NCBI GenBank assembly: GCA_028285415.1
Contig: JANQPF010000029.1
Location: 55,866 to 119,865, forward strand
Direction: 5' to 3'
DNA from: Pseudomonadales bacterium
GTDB taxonomy: Bacteria > Pseudomonadota > Gammaproteobacteria > Pseudomonadales > Azotimanducaceae
DNA length: 64,000 bases
Of this stretch, positions 43,291 through 52,523 are shown piece after piece; the first letter of the stretch is position 1, and every line of letters begins with the position of its first letter. Under the pieces are notes generated by a model, which saw only the letters and a program-made list of their open reading frames with translations, was not told where the DNA came from and did no database searches. The translations under genes were made by a program, and so were the position numbers.

Positions 43291-44481
43291 ATGTCTGAAT
43301 CAACCTACGCCGCCATTCGCGATCGCGTTGATGCGCTGGCCGACGAACTCATCGAAGTATCGCACGCGATCCACGCCCGTCCCGAGCTTGCGTTCGAAGA
43401 GTACTTCGCCTGCGAAACCTTGACCAACAAGCTCGCAGAACACGATTTCGAGCCGGACACCGGCGTGTTTACCCTTGAAACCGCGTTCGAAGCGAAGATT
43501 CAGGGCGCACAACCCGGCCCCACCGTGGCAATCCTTGCGGAGTACGACGCTTTGCCCGGGATCGGCCACGCCTGCGGACACAACATCATTGCCACCTCCG
43601 CGCTGGGCGCGGCGCTTGCCCTGCAGGCGGTAGCCGACCGGCTGCCCGGCAACATCCGGCTGCTCGGCACGCCCGCGGAAGAGCGCGGCGGCGGCAAAGA
43701 GATCATGGCCCGAGCCGGCGCGTTCGAAGGTGTCGATGCGGCGATGATGATCCACCCTGCGGGTGTGAATCTTGCCTCCATGCCGTGTATCTGCGTTGCG
43801 GAGGTGGAGGTGATCTATCACGGTAAGTCAGCGCACGCTTCTGCCATGCCCCATAAAGGTGTCAACGCGCTGGATGGTCTGCTGCTTGCTTATCAAGCCA
43901 TATCCAACCTGCGTCAGCACATCCGCTCCACGGAACGGATTCACGGCATCATCACCGAGGGTGGCCAGGCGCCGAACATCGTCCCGGACAAAACGTCCGG
44001 CGACTTTTACGTGCGGGCGGCCAACGAAAAGGACCTCGCTGCTCTGAAACCCCGTGTACAAGCCTGTTTCGAAGCGGGCGCCAGAGGCAGCGGCTGTGAG
44101 GTAGAGGTCAACTGGGCAAACGTCGATTATCTCGACCTCAACACCAACTGGCCGCTGGCCGATCAGTTTCAGGCGCACGCGGAGGAGCTCGGCCGCGACT
44201 TTGTACCCTACGAGGACGCGGTCAAATTCGGAGCCGGCAGCACCGACATGGGGAACGTGAGCTACCGCGTGCCTTCCATCCATCCCATGCTGGCCGTGGC
44301 ACCGCCGAACGTCGTCATTCACAACCCCGAGTTCGAAAAATGGGCGGGCTCCGAGAAGGGGGACCTGGCTATCCTCGACGGTGCCAAGGCCCTGGCGCTG
44401 ACGACCGCGGATTATCTGCTTTCGCCCGGCCTGCAGGAGCAGGCGACGCACGCCTACAACGTTTCCAAAGGGCTGGCCTGA
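43291..44481 (+). CDS. M20-family metallo-amidohydrolase
   Basis: Protein of 396 residues. AILAEYDALPGIGHACGHNI and GTPAEERGGGKEIMARAGAF are the metal-ligand segments of the AbgA/AbgB and amidohydrolase (N-acyl amino acid, aminobenzoyl-glutamate) branch. The lid domain interrupts the catalytic domain at about residues 180-290, and the final metal ligand histidine is in APPNVVIHNPEF. Hydrolyses an amide bond of an N-acylated compound. GAGAGAGG site before ATG, 27 bases after the MFS stop. Confidence 0.88.
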   Translation: MSESTYAAIRDRVDALADELIEVSHAIHARPELAFEEYFACETLTNKLAEHDFEPDTGVFTLETAFEAKIQGAQPGPTVAILAEYDALPGIGHACGHNIIATSALGAALALQAVADRLPGNIRLLGTPAEERGGGKEIMARAGAFEGVDAAMMIHPAGVNLASMPCICVAEVEVIYHGKSAHASAMPHKGVNALDGLLLAYQAISNLRQHIRSTERIHGIITEGGQAPNIVPDKTSGDFYVRAANEKDLAALKPRVQACFEAGARGSGCEVEVNWANVDYLDLNTNWPLADQFQAHAEELGRDFVPYEDAVKFGAGSTDMGNVSYRVPSIHPMLAVAPPNVVIHNPEFEKWAGSEKGDLAILDGAKALALTTADYLLSPGLQEQATHAYNVSKGLA

Positions 44482-44838
44482 TCCGACCGCTCTCAGCATA
44501 GCTGCTCAGGCAGCCCGTTCAGCTCCCCGAGCTGACTTCCTCCGACGCGCCACGCTCAATTTCTGCGCGCAGGCGGCCTGTGCCCGCCTGAATGCACCTG
44601 AAAATTCCGCACGTCAGATTGTTTGCGACCAAATGCGTTCGCCGCGCATCTTATCGATAGACGCAAGCGAGGAATATAGACAACTTATGTAACAATCATA
44701 AAACCCCTCAACTCAAATAATGGATATTTACTGGAAATATTATGGAGGCGCGCATAGAGTGTGCCCCGCGCGGTTCCGGAGAGTCGCCCGTGAGCGAAGG
44801 AACTGCCCAACACATATCCAATGACCAAAGGGGGTGAT
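44482..44838 (+). other. Gene-free region upstream of the second TonB receptor
   Basis: No coding signal here. The first half is GC-rich; 44680-44745 is sharply AT-rich (TAACAATCATAAAACC, AAATAATGGATATTTACTGG) and is where the receptor promoter is expected. I could not fix -35/-10 hexamers or an operator with confidence. Confidence 0.5.
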
Positions 44839-47715
44839 ATGTTGCATTCGCAACTCAGCCGTATTTATCGCACCGCGCTCAGCTGTGCGGTCCTCATCGC
44901 GATGCCTTTTGAGGCGTTTGCACAGGAATCCGAAACCATCGAAGAAGTTGTTGTCACTGGCTCACGCATTGCTCGTGACGCTGGGTCCTACGTCGGGCCG
45001 ATGACTACCCTGCAAGGTGACACGATCACCAATCACAGTACCTATAGCCTGAACGATGCGCTGCTGGAAATGCCTGCCATCGGGGCGCAAGGCACCAGCC
45101 GTAACAATTCGAACGGCGGCAGAGGCGCAAATTTCAGCGGTATTCACCAGCTGGAACCGGAACGGACCCTGACGTTGTTTAACGGCAAGCGCGCGGTCTC
45201 GACAATCCGGGATTCCCTGGGTCTCGGCGTCGATCTGCAGTCCTTTCCCGTCAACATGATCGACCGTGTCGAGATTCTCGCCGACGGTGCTTCGTCGGTT
45301 TACGGTTCCGATGCCGTAGCCGGTGTCATCAATCTGGTACCTAAGACCAACTTCGACGGATTTGAGCTCAGCGTCGGCACGAACCAGCCGAACGACGACG
45401 GCGGTGAGCACTACGACGTCGGGGTGCTGTTCGGCATCACGGGAGACCGGGGGTTCTTCACCGCGGGAGTCACCTACATACGCGAGGAAGAAATCGACTT
45501 CCAGGATCGCAGTTTCTCGCAGATTCCTGTGCTGGGTCAGCAGAATACGGGCACCAGCGTCCTCAATCTGATTGGATCAGGCATCCCGCCCGAAGGACGC
45601 GCATTGGAAGCAGGCATCATTTTCCTGCCCAATCCGGTCACCGGGGAGAGCTTTCAGACTTACGACACCTTCTGCACCAGCGGCGGTCCGGGCAGCGACG
45701 GCAGCGGCAGCATCCCCTGCATTCTCAATCAAGGCCACCGCTTCAACTACAACGACATTCCCACCGGCGTTTCGCTGGTCAATGAGAACAATGCCGTGAA
45801 CTTCAGCGGCATTGGCGAGTACGAATTCGACAACGGCGTGGTCGGCTACGTCACAGTGAACCTTGCCCATCGCGAAGGTCGCCTCAACTTTACGCCCCTG
45901 CCGGTGCAGGGCGCGGCCGGCCGCTTTACCGACTTGATCCAGGTGCCTTTTACCAACCCGAACATTCCCGCAGACGCGTTGGCGGTCATCCAGCAGGCAC
46001 GCCTGGATACGTGTAATGATCCCGATTTTGGCGGAGACGTTGCGGCCTGCCTGGCAAACCCGAACTTTCAGATGAACTGGCGCGGCCTGGATCTCGGACC
46101 CAGAACGTTCGACTACGACAGCGATACCCTGTCAGCAACGCTGGGGCTGCGCGGCGACATGAACTTGTTCGACAACGACTGGGGGTGGGATGTGTGGTTC
46201 ACCGCAGGCCGTTCGGAACTGTTCTTGCTGACCAAAGGCCAGCTCAACGTCGCAAAACTGCAGACCGCCGTCGATCCGACCGCCTGCGCAGCGGATGCTT
46301 CCTGTCCCAAGGACGCGCTCGGTAATCCCACGCTCGATATTTTCGGCCGCGGGCCCAAGACAGCGGAAGAGATTCGCTATACCACCTTTGACGACCAGGA
46401 GCGTTCGGACTACGACATGTATCACCTGGCCGCCACGATCAACGGCGACATCGTGGACCTGCCTGCCGGGCCGCTCGGTTTTGCTGCGGGCCTCGAATAC
46501 CGCGAAGAACAAGGTGGCGTCAGCACTTCCGGTGTCGTACAGAGCGGTGACAGCGGGGGTAACTTTGCTGAGCCGACCAGCGGTGACTACGACGTCACCG
46601 AGCTCTACGCCGAATTCAACATTCCACTCATTTCTGGTGCTCCCGGCGCGGAAGAGCTGAGCCTGGATCTCGCCGGCCGATACAGCGACTACAACACGTT
46701 CGGTGACGAGTTCACCTACAAAGTTGCCATTGCCTGGGCACCCATCGAACAGCTCCGCTTTCGCGGTACCGCAGCCACCGGCTACCGGGCACCGAACATC
46801 CTGGAACTCTTCGGCGGCACGGCGGACACCTTTCAGAGTGTCACAGACCCGTGTACGGCGCCCATTGCCGATCCGAACGTGCAGGCAAACTGTCTAGCGT
46901 CCGGCGCGCCGCTGGGATTCGTGCAACCGGCGGCTCAGCTGAAAATATCCGCTGGCGGTAACGAAGACCTCGACGCGGAAACCTCCGAAAGTTTCACCAT
47001 CGGCTTCGTATGGCAGCCTGACTTTGCGCCGCTCCGCGTCGCCCTCGACTGGTACGACGTCGAAGTCGAAGACGCAGTGGGTACGCCTGACCCGGTAAAC
47101 GTCATTACCACCTGCTTCAACTCGCCAAACGGCTCGCTGTCGGCGCCGGAGTGTGATCGAATCGGGCGCGGTCCGGCAGGTGACGTCGTGCGTTTTGATC
47201 TTCTCAACGAAAACCTGGCGACCATCGAAACCAGCGGTATCGACATGGACATCACGTATACGCTGGAAACGGACATCGGCATGTTCGAGTTCGACTGGCT
47301 GCTCAACTACCTCGATGAGTACGTTGAAACCACCGCGTCCGGTGTCGAGAGCGACCGCACCGGGCTCGTGGCGGGTCTGGTATCCGATTGGGCGGCGTAC
47401 CCGGAGTATCGATCGAATCTGAACATCAACTACGTCAAGGATCAGCTTTCACTGACCCTGGGCTGGCGATATCTGGACGAGATGGAAGTGTTTGATGTCA
47501 TCGGCTTCGACAACGTCAACACGGAGGCCGATGCGCAGGATTACTTCGACCTGAGCGCGGCCTATCAATTCGACAGCTGGCGCATCAGCGGCGGCATTCA
47601 GAATCTCACCGACGAAGAACCTCCGTATGTCCCTGATGTTTCTGCCAACACCTCAGGCATCTACGACTTCCTCGGTCGGACCTTCTACGCCCGAGTCAGC
47701 ATGAGCTTCGAATAA
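44839..47715 (+). CDS. TonB-dependent receptor (large, 'VTGSRI' type)
   Basis: About 958 residues. Signal peptide (SCAVLIAMPFEAFAQ), then ETIEEVVVTGSRIARDAG, the TonB-box/plug start of this receptor class. The plug contains VEILADGASSVYGSDAVAGVINLVPK. C-terminus ends in FYARVSMSFE with terminal aromatic. I prefer ATG at 44839, with AAGGGGGTGAT just upstream, over ATG at 44821. These large receptors often carry peptides, siderophores or carbohydrates; the M20 hydrolase and MFS upstream suggest a conjugated amine or amino acid. Confidence 0.93.
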   Translation: MLHSQLSRIYRTALSCAVLIAMPFEAFAQESETIEEVVVTGSRIARDAGSYVGPMTTLQGDTITNHSTYSLNDALLEMPAIGAQGTSRNNSNGGRGANFSGIHQLEPERTLTLFNGKRAVSTIRDSLGLGVDLQSFPVNMIDRVEILADGASSVYGSDAVAGVINLVPKTNFDGFELSVGTNQPNDDGGEHYDVGVLFGITGDRGFFTAGVTYIREEEIDFQDRSFSQIPVLGQQNTGTSVLNLIGSGIPPEGRALEAGIIFLPNPVTGESFQTYDTFCTSGGPGSDGSGSIPCILNQGHRFNYNDIPTGVSLVNENNAVNFSGIGEYEFDNGVVGYVTVNLAHREGRLNFTPLPVQGAAGRFTDLIQVPFTNPNIPADALAVIQQARLDTCNDPDFGGDVAACLANPNFQMNWRGLDLGPRTFDYDSDTLSATLGLRGDMNLFDNDWGWDVWFTAGRSELFLLTKGQLNVAKLQTAVDPTACAADASCPKDALGNPTLDIFGRGPKTAEEIRYTTFDDQERSDYDMYHLAATINGDIVDLPAGPLGFAAGLEYREEQGGVSTSGVVQSGDSGGNFAEPTSGDYDVTELYAEFNIPLISGAPGAEELSLDLAGRYSDYNTFGDEFTYKVAIAWAPIEQLRFRGTAATGYRAPNILELFGGTADTFQSVTDPCTAPIADPNVQANCLASGAPLGFVQPAAQLKISAGGNEDLDAETSESFTIGFVWQPDFAPLRVALDWYDVEVEDAVGTPDPVNVITTCFNSPNGSLSAPECDRIGRGPAGDVVRFDLLNENLATIETSGIDMDITYTLETDIGMFEFDWLLNYLDEYVETTASGVESDRTGLVAGLVSDWAAYPEYRSNLNINYVKDQLSLTLGWRYLDEMEVFDVIGFDNVNTEADAQDYFDLSAAYQFDSWRISGGIQNLTDEEPPYVPDVSANTSGIYDFLGRTFYARVSMSFE

Positions 47716-47723
47716 CGCTCACC

Positions 47724-47753
47724 CGCCCGGGGGATGCCCCCCGGGCGTTTTTT
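47724..47753 (+). terminator. Rho-independent terminator after the second TonB receptor
   Basis: 10-bp perfect stem CGCCCGGGGG / CCCCCGGGCG with an ATGC loop and six T residues, nine bases after the stop. Confidence 0.92.
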
Positions 47754-47826
47754 CTCCCCTTTCACTGCAAAGCGCGCGCGCCATCGGCAATGCTATGCTT
47801 GTCGACATTTGCACTCGAGGTGTGGA

Positions 47827-48354
47827 TTGTCGCCACTGTGGGTATTCGGCTACGGCTCGCTGATCTGGCGTCCGGACTTTGCGTTTATCGACGCTCAGCC
47901 CGCCAAGCTGCCCGGCTACAGCCGGCGTTTCTGGCAGGGTTCCCACGATCATAGAGGTGTACCGGAAAGACCCGGACGTGTCGTCACTCTGATCGAGGAT
48001 GTCGCGGCCAACTGTCACGGCATGGCCTATCTGATCGAGGCCGAGATTGTCGAATCCACATTCGAACAGCTCGACTACCGAGAAAAAAACGGCTACGAGC
48101 GCCTTGTCACCGATCTGCATCTGGTGAGCGGCACCCGTGTCCCCGGGCTCGTCTATATTGCGGCACCCGGCAATTTCGCCTATCTGGGCGAAGCCCCGCT
48201 CGACGAGATTGCCCGTCAGATCCTCGAGGCGGAAGGACCGAGCGGGCGCAACATCGAATATTTGCACGAGCTTGCGCAGGCATTGCGACGGCTGGAGGCC
48301 CACGACGAACATGTGTTCGCGCTAGAATCTCTGACACGAGAATTAGGTGGATAG
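47827..48354 (+). CDS. chaC: ChaC-like gamma-glutamylcyclotransferase
   Basis: Protein of 175 residues. LWVFGYGSLIWRPDF is the substrate-binding YGSL motif. The catalytic glutamate context is LDYREKNGYERL. The family releases 5-oxoproline from glutathione. TTG start at 47827 with GAGG seven bases upstream; longer in-frame starts enter the terminator. Six bases separate it from the acyl-CoA dehydrogenase gene. Confidence 0.9.
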   Translation: MSPLWVFGYGSLIWRPDFAFIDAQPAKLPGYSRRFWQGSHDHRGVPERPGRVVTLIEDVAANCHGMAYLIEAEIVESTFEQLDYREKNGYERLVTDLHLVSGTRVPGLVYIAAPGNFAYLGEAPLDEIARQILEAEGPSGRNIEYLHELAQALRRLEAHDEHVFALESLTRELGG

Positions 48355-48360
48355 GCTTTA

Positions 48361-49560
48361 ATGGACATCAGTTTCAGCGCCGAGCATGAGCGTTTTCGCG
48401 ATGACGTCCGCGGCTTCCTGAACGAGGCGTTGACACCGGAGCTGAAAGAGGCGGCCTCTTTCTGCCCCGGCATCTTCCTCGACTATGAGCACAACATGGC
48501 CTGGCACAAAGTCCTTTATGAGAAAGGCTGGATAGCCCCCGCCTGGCCGCAAGAATACGGCGGCACCGGCTGGGACTTGATGCAGCGCTACATCTGGACG
48601 ACGGAGACGAGCCTCGCGAACGCGCCGAGCACGGCCCCCATGGGGCTTGGCATGTGCGGCCCGATGCTGATTGGTCACGGCACCCCGGAACAGAAAGACT
48701 ACTTTCTGCCGCGCATCCTGTCCGGTGAAGACTACTGGTGTCAGGGTTACTCGGAGCCCACATCCGGCTCCGATCTCGCTTCGCTCAAGCTCAAGGCGGA
48801 AACCGATGGCGATCACCTGGTGCTGAACGGCTCGAAGATCTGGACCACCCACGCACACTATGCCAACCGCATGTTCATTCTCGTGCGCACGGCAGACACG
48901 GGTAAGCCGCAGGAAGGGATCACCTTCCTGCTCCTCGACATGGACACACCCGGCATCACCGTGGATCCGATTGTGTTCGCATCCGGCACGCACGAGGTCA
49001 ACCAGGTGTTTTTCGACGACGTACGGGTGCCCAAGGTCAACATCGTCGGCGAGGAAAACCAGGGCTGGACGGTGGCCAAATATCTGCTCGAATTCGAACG
49101 CGGCGGCGGTGGCGCGGCCCGCTTCCATACCGGACTCAAGCGCCTGCGCGCTCTGGCGGAGGCCACCAACAATTCCGGTGAGCGGTTGGTCGACGACCTG
49201 AGCTTCGCCGGCAAACTCACGGAAACCGGCGTCAAGATCGAGGCCATTCAGTTCACCGAGTTCCGCATCATGGCCGCCATCTCCAGAGGCGGCAGCCCCG
49301 GACCTGAATCTTCCATCATGAAAAATCTCAGCGCCGACATGGGCCAGTACCTGACAGAGCTCACCGTCGAAGCGCTCGGGTTCTACGCAAGCCCGCACCA
49401 GCCGGAAGCGCGCGAGGTGGGTCAGAACGTACCGCCCGTTGGGCCTCCCGGTGGGGTTACTGGTTTTCCCCGCTATTTCAATCTACGCGCTTCGTCGATT
49501 GCCGGCGGCACCAACGAAGTGCAGAAGAACATCGTCGCCAAGCTGGTTCTGGGGTTGTAA
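48361..49560 (+). CDS. Acyl-CoA dehydrogenase
   Basis: Protein of 399 residues. N-terminal helical domain (MDISFSAEHERFRDDVRGFLNEAL), middle beta domain with the FAD contact YWCQGYSEPTSGSDLASLKLKA and IWTTHAHYANRMFILVRT, and C-terminal helical domain ending ASSIAGGTNEVQKNIVAKLVLGL. The catalytic base cannot be placed with certainty. Oxidises an acyl-CoA to the enoyl-CoA, matching the enoyl-CoA hydratases at 50985 and 41109. Confidence 0.92.
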   Translation: MDISFSAEHERFRDDVRGFLNEALTPELKEAASFCPGIFLDYEHNMAWHKVLYEKGWIAPAWPQEYGGTGWDLMQRYIWTTETSLANAPSTAPMGLGMCGPMLIGHGTPEQKDYFLPRILSGEDYWCQGYSEPTSGSDLASLKLKAETDGDHLVLNGSKIWTTHAHYANRMFILVRTADTGKPQEGITFLLLDMDTPGITVDPIVFASGTHEVNQVFFDDVRVPKVNIVGEENQGWTVAKYLLEFERGGGGAARFHTGLKRLRALAEATNNSGERLVDDLSFAGKLTETGVKIEAIQFTEFRIMAAISRGGSPGPESSIMKNLSADMGQYLTELTVEALGFYASPHQPEAREVGQNVPPVGPPGGVTGFPRYFNLRASSIAGGTNEVQKNIVAKLVLGL

Positions 49561-49573
49561 CCGGGTTGGCACG

Positions 49574-50932
49574 TTGAGTCAGACCGCAGCGGAGCTGCGT
49601 ACGCAGCAGATTCTCGACGGCAACCCCTTACCGGTGCTGGTACGCATGGCCACCCCCAACGCCATGGCGTTTCTGGTCCAGGCTTCCGTCAGCATGACCG
49701 AGGTCTGGTACGTCGGCCAGCTGGGGCGCACGTCACTTGCCGCCATGGCGTTTGTATTTCCCGGGCTCATGCTCATGCAGATGCTTTCCGGCGGCGCGCT
49801 GGGCGGTGCGGTTGCAAGCGCTATCGCGCGTGCGCTCGGCGCGGGCGACACGGAACGCGCCGAACGGCTCCTATGGCATGCGCTCTGTATCGCCGTCGGG
49901 GCGGGCGTCGTGTTTCTTCTGATGTACCTCAGCGTCGGAGAGTGGCTGCTGACAACCCTCGGCGCACGCGGTGACGTGCTCGACCAGGCGATGTCCTATG
50001 GCGCGGTGGTCTTCGGCGGCTGCATCACGGTGTGGACCGCCGCGATCCTCTCAGGCACCTTCCGCGGCATGGGTGAAATGCGCTTTCCCGCCATGCTGAT
50101 GGCAGGCGGCGGCATTGCCCAGGTCATCCTATCGGGTGCGCTTGTGCTCGGCTGGTTCGGCGCACCGAAGCTCGGCATCCTGGGTGCCGCCATTTCGGTG
50201 GTTACCATCGGCACGTTGAATAGCCTCCTGGCGCTGTGGAAACTGAGCCGGGGCAGCCAGGCGGTGAAACTCAAACGATCCGCCGCAAGGCTCGACTGGG
50301 ATCTCTTCAGCGATATCTTCCGCGTCGGCGCGCTCGCCGCAATCTCACCGTTTTTTACCGTGAGCTCGATTATGGTGGTCAACGGCCTCATCAGTCGGTT
50401 CGGGGACGCGGTCGTCGCAGGCTACGGCATCGGCTCGCGGCTCGAGTTTCTGCTGATTCCCATGGTGTTCGGCTTCGGTGCAGCAATGAACACGATGGTG
50501 GGCATGAACGTCGGCGCGGGTAACGTGAGGCGCGGTGAATACATTGCCGCCGTCGGGGGTGGGCTGTCAGCGGCAATTACCGGCCTGGTCGGGCTGACGC
50601 TGGCCATATTTCCGGAAGTCTGGGTGGGGCTCTTTACCGACGATGCCGAAACGCTCGAGGCCGGCGCACGATATCTGCGCTTTTCGGGCTGGGCGTTTGC
50701 CTTCCAGGGCATGGGATTGTCCTTGTATTTTGCATCCCAGGGCGCCGGCGCGGTGCTGTGGCCGGTGATTGCAAACTTTGTCCGTTTCGGCGTTGGCGCC
50801 GGCGGCGCGTTTCTTTGTGTGGCGCTACTCGACCTCGACGTCGCCTGGGTATACGCCTGCCTTGCCCTTGGCATGGCGATGTATGGCATAGTGACCGCTG
50901 GATCCATCTGGCTCGGCGCCTGGCGCCGCTGA
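49574..50932 (+). CDS. MATE-family efflux transporter
   Basis: About 452 residues with 12 membrane segments in two related halves (first: VRMATPNAMAFLVQASVSMTEVWYVGQLG; second: IFRVGALAAISPFFTVSSIMVVNGLISRFGDAVVAGYGIGSRLE). This is the MatE fold of the NorM/DinF type. Start chosen as TTG at 49574, 14 bases after the dehydrogenase stop, although the ribosome site is weak. Exports cationic drugs or metabolites with Na+ or H+. Confidence 0.87.
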   Translation: MSQTAAELRTQQILDGNPLPVLVRMATPNAMAFLVQASVSMTEVWYVGQLGRTSLAAMAFVFPGLMLMQMLSGGALGGAVASAIARALGAGDTERAERLLWHALCIAVGAGVVFLLMYLSVGEWLLTTLGARGDVLDQAMSYGAVVFGGCITVWTAAILSGTFRGMGEMRFPAMLMAGGGIAQVILSGALVLGWFGAPKLGILGAAISVVTIGTLNSLLALWKLSRGSQAVKLKRSAARLDWDLFSDIFRVGALAAISPFFTVSSIMVVNGLISRFGDAVVAGYGIGSRLEFLLIPMVFGFGAAMNTMVGMNVGAGNVRRGEYIAAVGGGLSAAITGLVGLTLAIFPEVWVGLFTDDAETLEAGARYLRFSGWAFAFQGMGLSLYFASQGAGAVLWPVIANFVRFGVGAGGAFLCVALLDLDVAWVYACLALGMAMYGIVTAGSIWLGAWRR

Positions 50933-50973
50933 ACGGGCTGAACTGGCTGAACTGGCTGAACTGGCTGAATACA
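50929..50973 (+). repeat. Short tandem repeat, 9-base unit
   Basis: CTGAACGGG followed by three exact CTGAACTGG units and a partial CTGAATACA. It begins in the last codon of the MATE gene and fills the gap before the enoyl-CoA hydratase ribosome site. Expansion or contraction in steps of nine would not shift either frame. Confidence 0.9.
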
Positions 50974-50984
50974 AGGGGAACACC

Positions 50985-51722
50985 ATGGCACTGGTAGAAC
51001 GCCGCGACCAGGACGGCATCTGCATCCTGAGCTTGAACCGACCGGATGCGTTGAATGCACTCAGTCCGAATCTGTTTGTGGAACTGCGTGACCACGTCGA
51101 CACCATTGCGGAGCAGACGGACAGCGTCGGCTGCGTGATCCTGCGCGGCGAGGGGCGTTCGTTTTCCGCGGGTAACGATCTGAAAGCGATCCAGTCCGGG
51201 GAACGACCACCGTCGGCACATTTCCAGGCGGAAACGCTCGAAGCGATTGAGCGGCTGCCACAGCCGGTGATTGCAGCCGTGCAGGGCCACTGCTACACGG
51301 GTTCGCTGGAGCTTGCGCTCGCCTGCGATCTCATGATCACCGGCGAATCCGCGAAGCTTGCCGATACGCACGGCAAATGGGGGATGACCCCCGTCTGGGG
51401 TATGAGCCAGCGACTGCCGCGGCGCATTGGTCTGCTTGCCGCCAAGGAGATGATGTTCTCCGGTCGCGTGGTGAGCGGTGCGGAAGCCGCGCAGATTGGC
51501 CTTGCCAACAAGTGTGTACCTGACGAAGCGCTGGATGACGCAGCGCTCACCATGGCGGCGTCGTTTCTCGAGAACTCCTGGCACACGCTGCGCGGCGACA
51601 AGTGGCTCATCAACGGCGGGCTGGATCGAACCCTTGCCGACGGCTTGCGCTTCGAGCGTGAAGAAAGCCCCGGCACGGCGCCGGACATGGCAGAGCGGGT
51701 CGCCAACTTCGGTAAGAAATGA
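50985..51722 (+). CDS. Enoyl-CoA hydratase/isomerase family protein
   Basis: Protein of 245 residues. Crotonase motifs: ILSLNRPDALNALSPNLF, GRSFSAGNDLKAIQ (oxyanion hole), QGHCYTGSLELALACDLMITGESAKLADTHGKWGMTP. The second catalytic glutamate region reads TGSLELALACD, consistent with a hydratase or isomerase. AAGGGG site. Overlaps the GFA gene by four bases. Confidence 0.88.
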   Translation: MALVERRDQDGICILSLNRPDALNALSPNLFVELRDHVDTIAEQTDSVGCVILRGEGRSFSAGNDLKAIQSGERPPSAHFQAETLEAIERLPQPVIAAVQGHCYTGSLELALACDLMITGESAKLADTHGKWGMTPVWGMSQRLPRRIGLLAAKEMMFSGRVVSGAEAAQIGLANKCVPDEALDDAALTMAASFLENSWHTLRGDKWLINGGLDRTLADGLRFEREESPGTAPDMAERVANFGKK

Positions 51723-52159
51723 GCGTGCACGCCGGATCGTGTCTCTGCGGCGCCATCCGCTACCGGACATCCACCGAGCTCTCCGACTTCGGCTACTGTC
51801 ACTGTAAAAGCTGTCAGAAAGCGAGCGGTGCCGGGCATGGCGCCAACGCAGGCGTGGCTCGCGACAATCTCGAGCTCGAGGATTCCGCAGGGCAACTCCG
51901 TGAATACGAATCGAGCCCCGGCAAAATTCGTGCGTTCTGCGGCCGCTGCGGCACCCCAATTCTTGCGTATCTGAAGCGCACTCCCGAACTCGTGCGGATC
52001 CGCCTCGGCACTCTGGACACAGACTTCGACAAATCGGCCAAAGCGCACACGTTTGTGAGCGAGAAAGCGAGCTGGGAAACGATTGAAGACGACGTCCCGC
52101 AGTTTGACGCCTGGGCAGACCGGTCGGTGCTGGAACAGGTCGGCTCTAAACAACCCTGA
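51719..52159 (+). CDS. GFA-family (CENP-V/GFA zinc fold) protein
   Basis: Protein of 146 residues with zinc-binding cysteines: GSCLCGAIRY, YCHCKSCQKAS and FCGRCGTPI. The family is named for glutathione-dependent formaldehyde-activating enzyme, but most members are of unknown function, so no activity is claimed. ATGA overlap with the crotonase gene. Confidence 0.87.
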   Translation: MSVHAGSCLCGAIRYRTSTELSDFGYCHCKSCQKASGAGHGANAGVARDNLELEDSAGQLREYESSPGKIRAFCGRCGTPILAYLKRTPELVRIRLGTLDTDFDKSAKAHTFVSEKASWETIEDDVPQFDAWADRSVLEQVGSKQP

Positions 52160-52179
52160 GTGCATCCACAGAGGTACCG

Positions 52180-52485
52180 TCAAACCAGCCGCACGGTCCA
52201 GTCTGCCACCGCATAGACCCCCTGCTGCGTCAAACAGCCCTGCACGTGCCGTCCTCTGGGGATGTTACGCCAGTCGACGTGCAATTCACTCTGGTTGCCA
52301 ATGCGCGCGGCCTGGAGCTTGACGGGACGGCCGACGCGGCGCGCCCCGTCCCGGTCGATGAACCCGAGCCAGGGGCGATAGTCGTAGCTGCCGTCACGGC
52401 GCAGCACGCCAATGGTTTCACCACGTGTGGAGTCGTAGAGCTCAATGAGCCGTTTGTTGAGGTAGCGCGCGAGAACCAGCTGCAT
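52180..52485 (-). CDS. Small hypothetical protein under a LexA box
   Basis: Basic 101-residue protein (MQLVLARYLNKRLIELYDSTRGETIG, DYRPWLGFIDRDGARRVGRPVKLQAARIGNQSELHV). No signal, membrane segment or known domain. The only ATG at the front lies inside the LexA box, and no Shine-Dalgarno sequence precedes it, so translation is probably leaderless. Product unknown; SOS induction is inferred from the operator alone. Confidence 0.65.
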   Translation of the reverse strand: MQLVLARYLNKRLIELYDSTRGETIGVLRRDGSYDYRPWLGFIDRDGARRVGRPVKLQAARIGNQSELHVDWRNIPRGRHVQGCLTQQGVYAVADWTVRLV

Positions 52486-52505
52486 ACTGTATATATGTAC
52501 AGTAT
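52484..52505. promoter_or_regulatory. LexA (SOS) box
   Basis: Palindrome with perfect 8-base arms ATACTGTA and TACAGTAT around six bases. It contains CTGT-N8-ACAG and differs from the E. coli 20-base consensus at one position. It fills the whole space between the hydrolase stop (52507) and the small gene, and overlaps its start codon. Confidence 0.85.
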
Positions 52506-52523
52506 TTCAAATCAGCGCGTCAA
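52494..52523 (-). promoter_or_regulatory. Candidate SOS promoter
   Basis: On the minus strand TTGACG (52523-52518), 18 bases, TACATA (52499-52494). The predicted start is at or within two or three bases of the ATG at 52485, i.e. a leaderless transcript. The -35 lies inside the upstream hydrolase gene and the LexA box covers the -10. Confidence 0.45.

Noticed and set aside
50634..51959. 441-codon minus-strand open frame over the MATE/crotonase junction
   Set aside because: It contains no family motif and reads through the tandem repeat as QPVQPVQPV; the plus-strand genes explain the region.
51719..52159. Naming the GFA protein a formaldehyde-activating enzyme
   Set aside because: Only the zinc fold is visible, and most members of this family have no shown activity of that kind, so no function was assigned.
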